Assembly: GCA_964017045.1 (NCBI GenBank)
Contig: OZ024802.1
Span: 13,156,435-13,220,434, forward strand
Direction: 5' to 3'
Source of the DNA: Omphiscola glabra
Taxonomy: Eukaryota; Mollusca; Gastropoda; Lymnaeidae
DNA: 64,000 bases
In this document: positions 23,330 through 35,100 of the stretch, in pieces
Position numbering within the stretch: position 1 is the stretch's first letter
Layout of the letters: each line of letters opens with the position of its first letter
The notes under the pieces: generated by a model
Database searches by the model: none
What the model was told of the DNA's origin: nothing
What the model saw: only the letters and a program-made list of their open reading frames with translations
Made by a program: the position numbers and the translations under genes

Positions 23330-24752
23330 GCCACTTCGTTTAAAAATAGTCTCAATTTACACAAGAGGGTTGAGAAATCCCCAGACCTGGGGAAATTTAC
23401 CCCAGTCGGGTAGCACTGAAAGGCTGGGTGTAATTTTTTTCCACTTCTTACCTCCCCTGGTCCCCTGGTTCATTTAAATGGGTCACAGAGCGTAATTTAA
23501 CATTACAATATTTACAGGCGTTGTTATATTTATTAGATGTAGCTCTTTTTCTTTTCTTTTTTGGAATGGAATTGTTTAAAAATACAAGTAAGTAAATTTA
23601 AAAAGTAAATAAAAAGGATAGGACATAACTATTCAGTCATTTGCAACTAAAAATACTGGATTTGTATGATATAAATAAACGCGCCTCTTTGCTTTTTTCC
23701 CCCACGTTGACTTTTGTTAACCTTTTCCAACCATGAAAAGTAAATAAAAATAAAATAATTTTGCGTTGGACGTTAACTTTGACAAATTTAGTGTACTGCA
23801 ATTCGGTTCGGATTATGGCTATTATTTACAAGATTCAAGACGTCAGATCAGCATTATCCGACCACTATCTCCGTCTGGAACCTAATCCCCGCGATACACG
23901 AGGTCGAGGAATCACTTTATGTACGCCTACAATTTATTTTTTAAATTGTCAGTTTAAAATAAAGCCATAACAATCTTAGACCTTTCCACAAAAAAATATA
24001 TCATAACTTTGTTTAAATTTTGTTTCTTGTAAAATTTGGAAATATTGATAAACGATTTGTAAATACAACCAGGTGAAGGCACTAACGGAAGCCCAAATTT
24101 CCTCTAGCATGTCTTCTGTTGCTGGTCGATCAGGTGCAGAATAATGTAAACTAAATTCAGGTATGCGCCAAAATGCAGGGATGCATAAATTGAATTTATC
24201 AAAACAATTGGTCGCAATAAATATCTGCAATATGTCAATGATTAACAACATTTTTTCAACCATGAAACTTCCTGCTTTTTGGAGAGCTGTTGTATTGGGT
24301 GTGATTTTATGAGAGATACTTATGACAAAGTTTGGTGGATCTTTGACTTACCTATTTTGAAATACCATATGAAAATGAGAGATGCTAACTTCGGATCGAC
24401 CACGAAATGACCGTTATCGTTATAGAGCACAAAAGATTACTTTGTTTTTCCTTCAAGGTTTGGTCCGTCGATGCGATCAGAAACGGTGCGTAGTCTGAAG
24501 TGTCTAAAAGGCATTACTCATTTTGTTAGAAAGCGTAACAACATGGTAAAAAATAAATTTAACTCTAATTAAATAAATGCATAAGTAATAAAATATTATT
24601 TAATAGAGTGTTGTACTGTACTTGTACCCGAAAAATCAGTGTTTCCGTTGTCTATTTCATTACAAATCCAAATATAAAATAAAAGTGTTGGTCGCTGGAT
24701 AATGTAGCCTACTATACCAACTCACTGAATATTGATGACATGTGAAAGCAAA
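23330..24752. other. Non-coding AT-rich stretch
   Basis: Open frames here (for example 23761-23970 + and 23976-24263 -) show no family resemblance. No repeat is recognised. Confidence 0.4.
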
Positions 24753-25961
24753 GGGGGCATCCATAAATTATGTAAACAATTTGAAAGCAATATTTGACCC
24801 CCCCCCCCCCAAGTAATTATGTCAAGATTTTTATACCCCCCCCCTCTCCCTAATGAATTACAATATAAATAAATATATAAATACATTTTACATTGTGCTA
24901 ATCTATTTTTATGATACAACATTGTAACAAAAACATCTTTAGCTTGTTACACAACAATTTAAAAAACGTTTACACTTAAATTTTATAATGCAGAATCAAT
25001 TAAAAGGTTGCTAAAGTCTAAATATCATTGTTTGTGATATAAATATAATTATTGTCAGTACAGATGACAATTATTGTATAGTTTCTAGGTACAATCACCT
25101 TCCCATGGAGTAGCCAGGTGTTGCTCTATCGTAACAATGGGCATCAGGGACATCATTTGGGTGGGCTCGGGGGCAATTCCCCCCTCCCCCCGAATTTGCA
25201 GGTTGTAATTAAATTGCTATGCGCTGTGGCGCCTCCAGTAATAAACAAAAAGTCAACACCATCCTCATCTAACCATTCAGCACTTAAAATAGAAGCATTG
25301 TAAGTGTGCGCAATAATTGCCATAAGCTCTCTCTGTCTCCTGGCGCTACTTGCATTCGTCGAATTCCTTTTTGTTGAGGAGCAGGTGTTAATTTCTTATG
25401 CTAAAGAGGGCATTTTCCGTGCTTTTGAACATGACTTGTGATGCAAAATAGATGTTACAGATTTTGCAAATCCGTTCAAGCAGCGATGTTATTATTGTTG
25501 CTCACTTTACTAATTCTCAAAATATCGTATTCCTACTATATCAATATCAATTGTCTTGACTGCACATGACACTTGAACCATGTCATTGATCTATACCTGG
25601 CCTGCAACATGACTGCAAACATACCACCCTAATCATTTACGACAAACAGAATCTACAGGCAAAGAAATGCCAACTTCTCTTGTGTGCTAACATTCTGACC
25701 AGCCACCAGCAGTGCACAGTCACACATTAAATATATCTTATATTGTTAAAGGCCTAGAAATTAAATAACTATTTACACTCATTAAATTTGTTAAAATACT
25801 GTAATCACCATTCAATTTTTAAGATTAAAATTTTAAATAAAGAAAACATGATTGTTGACGTCAACTAATCTAACCCCCCCCCCCCCCCCCTTGTCAACAA
25901 CAATTGTCCAATATTTTCAACCCCCACCCTTATTTTGTTGACATAATTAATGGACGACCCC
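24753..25961. mobile_element. TIR-bearing DNA element, copy 1 (about 1.2 kb, non-coding)
   Basis: The left end GGGGGCATCCATAAATTATG and the right end, read on the other strand, GGGGTCGTCCATTAATTATG are inverted copies extending over about 27 bp, each followed inward by a C- or G-homopolymer zone. The interior from about 25065 matches a second copy at 31965-33038. There is no transposase frame, so it is non-autonomous. The superfamily is not assigned. Confidence 0.65.
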
Positions 25962-28085
25962 AAACTAAAATTTATTTGCCTGGCATATTTGATAGTAGGC
26001 GGAATAAGAATAGTCATAATATGTGTAAAAAGGTATAACCAATTTAATAAAAATGAGTCATTTTTATAGTATATTTTGGAGTGCTTTAAAAAAAAAAGCT
26101 TAATTTAATGAATATCGGTACTGACATTTTGTTATAATGGAGCAGAGGGAATACACATGTCCCCGGTTGCCAGACTTATTGGAATTGGTGGCATCAAAAT
26201 GAGCTTTGATTGTATATTATTGATAAAAATAATTAGGTATAGGAGTAGAGAGGGGCGTAAAAATTAATATTGCCTCTGGGCGCAAAGCACTATAGTAGAC
26301 TATAGCTACGCCTCTGCGACAATGTATGATTAGGATTAGAATAGATTTGGGAAAATTTATCAATTCATAATTTATATTTAGTTAAATTTAATACGAGTAA
26401 GAGGTATTTCTATTGAAAATGCATTGCTTATAGATCTTTAACACCAATTTGTTTAGTTTGCAATGAAATTATCCAAACATATTTTAGTAAAAAGGTAAAA
26501 ACATGACGTTGAAAGCTGAGCATGTCAATAAAGAAAACAAAGGAATGGCGGACTGTTGGGAATCTGGTAAAGTTGATTTTTGCCTCCATCTTGACCCAAT
26601 TTACAAACGGTAGTACCGTGCACTGCAGCAGAGCAGAAAGTGGTTGTGCAAGATAATAATCTTGGAAATTTAATGCTTTATTCTTTGAATATGCCTTTTA
26701 AATAATTAAATGGAACAATTTGTCTGTTTATGCCAGCTCACATAGGTATGCACTTAAATAAAATCACTAGTTCTTTTAAAATGATCTATCGCCGGTATAT
26801 CCCGTATTAGTACTATACTATACTATAGTTAACTATACTATAGAGGACTATTATTTGTGTATCAGTATCAGCTGATTTACGTCCAGCCTTGCATAACTTT
26901 TGCAGTAGTTACTCAAGTTAGTAGTTACATTGTTACTGTTTGCGTTGCCTTATTATCATTATTTTTTGGAAGGTTAGGCATATTTAAATTAAATTATATT
27001 GACTAGATACACGGCTTTCATTAATTAAAATAATTGCTTAGGCTTAGGCCTGCCTAGGCCTATTTTAATTTTTTTTTTACTTATGCCGCGCTAGGCGTGT
27101 TATGACTTCGAGTTCCTTTTACTTAGTACTTAGCCTTGCCTTTTTAGTAGCCCTTAGTTAGGTAGTCATGTTTAAGGCTTAAGAAAGGCCTATAATATCA
27201 ATTTATTATAAATAAGTCTTATAAGTCCTAGGCCTTAGCCGTGTGGCATTTATGCAGCATTAGAGTTAGAGTATTATTTGTCATACTCATAGTCATGACA
27301 TAATAATAGTAATAGTTAGTACTATGACTAACTTAGTCACTGACTTAGACTTTAGAAGTTAATTTAGTTAATATTTCCTAGAGGAGCCCCTTGACGGCCC
27401 TTGCCTTAGCCTTTTAGTCTTTGTGGCCTTGCCACCTTAGAGTTTGAGCCTGTTGGCCAATTGATTGAGGCCTTTTGACTTTTGGCTTGTCTTAGACTTT
27501 AAGTACTAACTTAATATAAAGTATTCAAATAGATTAAATAACAATTAAATTAAATGCAATAATCGTTCTGTAAAAATCAACAATCTATATTCCTTAAAAA
27601 AATATATTGATAGGAAATCAGATAATTATTGTTTAAGTTTACGTTTAATTTAACATAAAACTTAGACCTATTCAGCCTATTCTAAGTTATCTTCGGCTTT
27701 CCTCTTTTATTTAGAGGACTGAGACTTTATTAGTAAAATGAATAGGTCTAACACTAATGTCAACATTTTAAATTGAAATAAAAATAAGTTAATTAACAAT
27801 ATAAATAGTCATAACCTATTGTGTTTGTTAATTATATTTATATATAGATTGTAATTATTGTTCATAATATATTTTTAACAAAGGACATAACCAATATTAT
27901 GAGCTAAGTAATGTAAATAATGAGGCAAAGTTATTTTTAAATTTAGGTCTAACTCCAATTAATATTTAAAACATGACATAAGCCTGATAAATCATGAATA
28001 TGGCGATATGATGATTGTGCTTAGTAAAGGACCACCCTTACATTCTCTGATTTTTGAAGCACTGCTAATTCATTATAATTATTGG
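25962..28085. other. Intergenic region upstream of the E78 gene
   Basis: No coding exon is recognised. 26820-27530 has repeated short words (TTAGTACTA, CTTAGACTTTA, TAGGCCTGCCTAGGCC), resembling the texture upstream of the zinc-finger gene. The untranslated first exon and promoter of E78 probably lie in this interval or just beyond, but I cannot fix them. Confidence 0.35.
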
Positions 28086-28155
28086 CTTAGCTCAGTTGGT
28101 AAAGTAAGCTTTCTATCATTGTTATTCTCAGTTCCATTCAGTTGTTGAGTCATTC
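28086..28155 (+). pseudogene. tRNA-like remnant (A-box and weak B-box)
   Basis: GCTTAGCTCAGTTGGTAAAG looks like the D-arm/A-box of a tRNA, and AGTTCCATTC about 40 bp on resembles a decayed B box. I do not see a complete cloverleaf with a paired acceptor stem, so this is at best a tRNA pseudogene or SINE head. Confidence 0.3.
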
Positions 28156-28696
28156 AGCAAATATTTTGTGTTTTAGGGGCTTTTTTAAAAGGCAGTTTAC
28201 AACCAATCAGTTTTAATGATACAATACAAATAAATAATAATGATAATAAACAATTATTTTTAAAAAAAACATTATCAACTCTTGATTAAATTTTTTTTAA
28301 AGTTTTTATTGTGGAGATTTTAGATCTTGTCTTTAATGTAAAGTAAATACAAATTCAGAAAACAAAATGCTTCAAATTTAAATTTTAAAAATAAAACAAT
28401 GTATGTGTAAATAAGGTAATTTACATATTTCAGCTTAATAACCTATTAATAGTTATTTATTGTTAATCATTCAGGTACACTAAATATTTTATCTTGATAC
28501 CCGTAACATATTAACAGTTAATATCTTGTTAACCATTATGATACTCGTGTGAACAAAAATCAAACTGACATATATACAAGTTTGAAATTTAATTGTTACA
28601 TTCAGAGAGTAATAGCAAATGAAGTGGGTATTTCTGTGCTCCTCATTGGCCAATAACAGATGTGATTTCCCTTTTATGAATTCATTTTCTTCCTAG

Positions 28697-29184
28697 CTGA
28701 CATATACTAGGAACTTCACATTATACTATCATGGATTCCAGTGGTTCTGGTGCGCCCTCCCCAAGTGGACAAGGGCCAGGGTACTCCATGCTTTCATCTC
28801 CTGTGTCATCATCATCATCATCATCTTTACATCGCAGTCAGATGACTGCAAGTATCTTGACTGGAGGAGCCAGCAGCTTGCTGATGGCAAATGACAACTC
28901 TCGTGGGATTAAATTCTTAAATGCGGAATGCTCTGGCTCATCTTCATCGATAAGGACTACTCCGCAGCAGAGTGTATGCGTCTCCTCCATTTTAACATCT
29001 TCAGACAACTCTTCCATCTCCTCGCCCAGCCAGGACGATGATCAAAGTCTCGGGGGGTATGGAGTCCCATCTTCCACGACAACCATTCATCAGATATCAT
29101 GCAGTTCAAGCAGAGGATCAACCAGTCCTAATGAAGGACCAACTACTACTACTCAGGGACATGGGAGTAAAGACAACAATTATG
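28697..29184 (+). CDS. E78: E78 exon with start codon and A/B domain
   Basis: A strong acceptor (TTCATTTTCTTCCTAG, 28681-28696) precedes a 34-nt leader, and the ATG at 28731 opens 151 codons before the donor G|GTAAGC at 29185, leaving one base (phase 1) that joins G|AT = Asp in the DBD exon. The protein part is Ser-rich, with a run of seven serines encoded by TCA repeats. The upstream acceptor implies at least one more 5' non-coding exon. Confidence 0.8.
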
Positions 29185-32100
29185 GTAAGCTTCTTTAAAA
29201 ACACATCTATTTTAAAGCTTGTTTGCAAATATGTTGATCTTTTGTAATCATCATGGACAAAAGTAATTACAAAGGCTCATGAAATATGATGAGCTGAAGA
29301 GTGGCAGCACTACTTCAGCGGTTGGTGGCAGTTTATTAGACACTCAGAATCAAATGTATGGACCTGACATTCTGTGGCCCAGTGCTTACATAGTGAAAAT
29401 ATTGGCAACATCTTGCCGCTATCTTTTTTTGTGTAAGTTACTTAAATCACAAATTGTAATGATATTTTTACTACATTTCTCATTAAGTAAAACTTTGATA
29501 GTTTTGAGACCCGTTAAACACTTTGTGAATGAGAAACACAATTAATAAAAAAGAAAAGTTGATTTGAAAATTTGAAGGTTATCAAGTGATCCTACAATCA
29601 AAACCTTAATTTTTTGCCCCTGAAATCTTTCGTTGTCCCAGCTACAAAAATTTCTTCGCTGTCCCAGTCCCAACCAAAATTATTTATACACTATCCCAGC
29701 CACAATCATTTCTTCACTGTGCCAGCCAAAATTATTTTTTCACAATCTCAACCAATCATTTCTTCACAGTCCCAACCAATCTTTTCTTCACTGTCTCAGC
29801 CACAATCATTTCTTCCCTGTGATAATAATTTTTTTCCAGATGCAGCAGTAACAATCACTACCTCTCTTGAAGTATAAAATGTGGTATCCATATTGTTGAA
29901 TGCTAATGAATCAAATAAAGAATTAAGATATGGTATTATCTATTTTGAGTATTATCTATTAATGATCACTATCTTTTTATAAAAATTAATCTGTTTCTTT
30001 GTGTCTTTTATAGTGTACTATTCTCTACCATTTCTATGTTACTGCTGAAAAATTCCCTTTGCTAGGTTAACTTAAAAAAAATAATTCCCAAGGATCCCCC
30101 CCCCCTCCTTATCAATGATTAGGCCAGTGGTTCCCAAACTTTAAATAATTTTCCCAAATAGGGGTAGGGGACAGCCAGTAAAGCTCTATAGACATTTTGA
30201 ACAAAGTCTTGATGAGAATGATTCATCAGAAAAGAACTTGTGATTTTGTGTTATCTTTCTTGAAGTAAAAGGGAATTTGTAAAACTATAAATGTCAATGG
30301 TGGATTTCCAGTGCTGTTTGTCTCAGGCTATTTAAAATGTGTCTCTTTAGGAGACTTTAAATGTGTCTCTTTAGGAGACTTTAACTCGTGCCTAAAAAAT
30401 GCTTATAAATTGATCACTTGACTTCACAAATTGATGTGGTGGCTGCTTAAAAACAAAGAAGGCTTACCAATTGAACAGTTGTACTGTTTTATGAACCATT
30501 CGAAAAACTCTGCTGAACCCTGTGCCCAGGCTGCTTAACAATGTGGTCAAATGTCACCTGACTGAAATGGTTACCGGAAATTTGATCGAAAGAAATTTCG
30601 TTGACGGAAAATTTATAGACGGAAATTTGATCGAACGGAAAGTTGGTCGAATCTTTTTTCAGTTCACACGTTAAAATTTTCGTCCAATTTCTTTTTGAAC
30701 GCAGTATACTAAATAGTAAAACGAAATAATGCGTTCAAAAAGAAATTTTTCGGTCGATCAATTTTCCGTCGACAAAATTTCTTTCGATCAAATTTCAGGA
30801 TACGGATTGAAATCACTTCATAACCCCCCCCCCCTCCCCTCCCATTCCCTATTGAAATCTTGACTATGATTTATTATGTTGGCCTTGAGATATTGAGAGA
30901 AAGTTGTAATTTTTAGTTGCAATGTCACCAACAATTTAAAAAAAAAGAATAATTAAAAGCTCGTAGGATCGAAAACCTTTTTAAAAGTCTTTGATTCCCG
31001 GACTTACTTCTCTAAACATATTTCTACATAATAATATGATGTCGGCCTACAAATTGCCTCCATGGATTCTGTACTTCGCTGATAAAAAGTCTCTTCAAAA
31101 CTCTGCAAAGCTACTAACTTCTGAATAGAAAAAAAAAAAAACGACAACTCAATCAAACTTCGTATGCATAAGTATAAGCGCGTTCCGACTTTCGATTCCA
31201 CTTTCCTGCTTGTTAAAGCTTTTATGAGACTTGTTGCAAAAATGTTGGGACCACTGGTATAAGACAGCCATCAAACGTTCTCAACCAAGCGTACCGCTCC
31301 GTCAATGGCAATGATCGCTCGGTCACGTACCTTTGACCTAGTTTTATTCCCTGACAGAAACCACCATCGCCATTGACCATTTATCACTAGATACCGTACG
31401 GAAGGGAAAAAATAAGGGGGGGGGGGTGAATCGTCTTTCCTCCTTTTTTTTTTCTTTCTTTGTTTTAATCGTAAAGATTGGCCGCGCATGATTTAGCTCT
31501 GCTTGATTCTCCTGTAAACCACTATGTCGAATACATCATCATCATTTCAAGTGAAGCTTTAAACCTAACTAAACCAATTTCATGTTGACAGTTATTGTTG
31601 TCACTTTAACTAATGGTGCAAATTTAAAGTCAATCAGAGTTACTGGGAATTTGGTAACACCCCTTCCTCTCAGCGGTGGGGAACCTATCTATACTTGGGA
31701 CACGAACACATGCGGCTGAGCCGCCTAAAAGGTTGTTTTTTACAATTTTTAATGTAGTGAACGAATTGAATGATAACCGGAAACTAAATCCTTGACTCTG
31801 TTCTTGTAATTGAACACCATGCACATGTTGGAAAATGTTCCTAAAAATCTTGTCAGTTCAATATTGCAGTCAAAATACTGCATTTACTGGGGTCATGTGT
31901 TAATTTTAAGTCATTTAAGCATGTCATGAGATTGTTTTTGTACCAACTTCGTGGAGCAAAGAATTGACCGCGTTGACAATGGACAATAGTTTCTAGCTGC
32001 TATCACCTTCACACGGAGTAGCGAGGTGTTGCTCTATCGTAACAATGGGCATCAGGGACAACATTTGTGTAGGATTCGGGGGCATTTGCGCCCCCCCCCC

Positions 32101-35100
32101 CTGAATTTGCAGGTTGTATTTAAATTGCTATGTGCTGTGGCGCCTCGAGTAATAAACAACTTAACAAGCCGACCAGGTCATGGTTTGCCCCCCCCCCTGA
32201 AAAAACCCTGATATGGCGCCCCTGATGGGCATAGTCTATAGTGGCTGATTTATCATTTTCATCTTGCGTAACTGATATACCTGACAAGTCAACATCATCC
32301 TCATCTAACCATTCAGCACTTTAAATAGAAGCATTGTCAATGTGAGCAATAATTGCCACAGGCTCTCTCTATCTCCTTGCAGCTTATCGCATTGGTCGAA
32401 TTCTTTTTTGTTGAGGAGCAGGTGGTAATTTCTTATGATCAAGAGTGCATTGTCGGTGCTGCTGAACATGCTATTTCAACATGACTTATGATACAAAATA
32501 GATGTGATAGATTTTGCAAATCCGTTCAAGCAGCGATGTTATTATTGTTACTCACTTTACTTTCCCCTAATTCTCAAAATATCGTATTCCTACTCTATCA
32601 ATATCATTTATCTTGACTGCACATGACACTTGAACCTTGTCCTTGTTCCATAACTGCGACATGATCGTAAACATACCACCCTAATCATTTACGACAAACA
32701 GAATCTATAGGCGAAGAGAGGCCAACTTTTGACTTCTCTTGCATTAACAAAGTGTGCTAACATTCTGACCAGCCATCAGCAGTGTACAGACAGACACACA
32801 TTAAATAAATCTTATATTGTTAAAAGCCTAAAAACTATATGACTATTTACACTCATTTACACTTATACATTTTTTTAAAATAATGTAATAACCAGTCAAA
32901 AATTAAAGATTAAAATTTTAATAGAGAAAACATGATTGCTGACGTGAACTAATCTAAACACCATCCCTCCCCCTTGTTAACAGATGTCAAAATTTCCATC
33001 GCCCCCCACATTTTGTTGTTTAAGTAATGGACACCCCCTAAGACGGAACAATGCATTGGTGACCTCATTGTATCCACGTTAGCAACAACCAAATGCTAAA
33101 ATATCTTAAAATTGTATATTCATTAGATTTGGTGAGTAAGAATGAAATGGATTCTTCATTTAAAAAACCGATGTAAAATAAACCCTCTCACCTATCGTGG
33201 AGCTGCAGTCACGTGTGTTTGTGTGTGTGTGAACTACGCCAATCCTCTCTCGTATATTTTTTTTTAATGATCACTTCGTTTGAACCGTGTCAAGGTTAGT
33301 GGCTAGTTGGAGAAATTTGAATTTGATCTGCCGGCTGTCTGTGTGTTGCTTAAACGGTAGCTCGCCTGCCGTGTCTGCAACCCAATGCTACTTCTTAGAG
33401 CTGCACACCGGAGGCCTCTGACCCAGGCAACTCGTGTTATGGAAAGGTTGTTGTTTCGCATGTGAACAGATTTACTAAAGATGAACGACATAGTTCACAT
33501 AGAAGAGGAAATAAGTTTTGACATCTTCTAGCTTTAACTTAATAACATTTGAGCTCATAGGATGAACATAATTTTAGCTGGCGTTTTGATCTGGTTGGCA
33601 CAGCATTTGTTGAAAGCAGTTTGGTGCATTGTCTCAACTAAAACTCAAGACTCAAAACCTGTAGTGAGTGGTATGAGTGTGAATCTACATGTTCTATGTT
33701 AGTGAGTGGCATGAGTGTGAATCTACATGTTCTATGTTTCAATAACAACTTGAATGTTTTTTTGTATTATTTCCCTTTAAATTTCGTGCACACACACATA
33801 TACATATATATCCTTTTTTTCAAAACACACTTACCTATATTTTAAAAAGACATTTTGTGAACACAACCTCTTTTCACCAGTGATCTTAATAATATTTTAC
33901 TGGATTTATGCTGACAAATCAAAACGATAGCTTGCCCATTTGTAGAAGTTTTAAATATATTAGCACCTATATTTAGTCCCGGTGCTGCAATGGATATTAT
34001 CCACTGATGTCAGGATTTGTCCAGTTTTTCTCGGCCTATATGGCTCCATGCCCCACCTAAGCACCTAATAAGGGAACAGGCTCATTAAAGGTATTCACGC
34101 TACCATAAGGCAGATGCAATTTTAGTTTCGCTGCCTGTTTAAGTTTAAGCCTCCATATTCGTCGTTATAAGATAATTTTTTCAATGAGTGAAATGTCATC
34201 TATTGCAGTAACTCTCTCCCCCCCCCTTTTTTTTTTCTTTCTTCATTTTCTTCTTTTCTACATGGGCTCTATAATCTAAACGTCGGGAAGCATCGGTTTA
34301 GTCCAGTTGCCGCTTCTTATAGGGTATTTCCGCATGTGTGAACTTGCAATCTATTTACTGTTGATAAATAAAACAGCCAGGATCTAGTGACCATCTTTGA
34401 CACTGCGCACATGTTTTGCACAGGTCAGCCATTTGTAGTTTATTGCAACTATGGCTTACTGTTATTTGGTATCGTCTGATGTAGTATAACTATGACTTAA
34501 CTCAACTTAACCATAGTTGTATTGTCAGGTTGGGTAGAGAGAGCTATGAACCTACCGTCCTCTTGTATGTTCCGTTTGGTATGACTGTTACTTGTTCACT
34601 GTATGCTTGTCATACATACCGTCAGTTTCGGTACACATACATTGCATTTTGATATTATTTTTCTTGATACCGTAGCCGGTATGTGCGCCCGGCCCATGCC
34701 GTGCTCTCAGAGAGGAATATGTGTGATGGTGATAATTATTTGAAGTGCGATTATTTGTCATTTTTTAGACGCTGTTTGAATGATGATGATTATAGTCTAG
34801 AGATCGTGCCTGTTTGCCTTTCGGGGAAGAGAGGATAATGTCCATGTAGGCATAACGCGGCGGTAAAAAGAACATTGTGTGGCGCCGTGGTTAGTGTCAG
34901 CACGAACAAACCTTTTATTTAAATACATTGTATACATTTCTCTACTACTTTAAGTATCACTTTGTGTTGCATTTCCTATATATTATTAACAGTGGCAAGG
35001 TTCGCGGTGTTGTTTTGTGGGGGGTGTGGGGGCAAAATCCTAGCTCCTGCATACACTCTACTCTGCAGCCCTGCTTAAAACCAAATTTCACACTGCACGT

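Noticed and set aside
27035..27065. TTAGGC-like telomeric words
   Set aside because: Only about two units occur, in a low-complexity patch, so this is not an interstitial telomere array.
28086..28155. Functional tRNA gene
   Set aside because: An A-box-like segment is present, but I cannot pair an acceptor stem or T-arm; it is kept only as a low-confidence tRNA-like remnant.
29275..29433. Possible extra E78 exon (AAAG acceptor, donor-like GTAAGT, peptide-like frame from 29279)
   Set aside because: Joined to the phase-1 end of the preceding exon it gives an immediate stop (GGC TCA TGA), and the known exons already join in frame without it.
30125..31254. A 1.1-kb hAT-type element bounded by CAGTGGTTCCCAAACTT and GTTGGGACCACTG
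   Set aside because: The ends look suggestive, but the flanking octamers do not match and the interior contains a separate inverted-repeat element; the evidence is too weak for a call.
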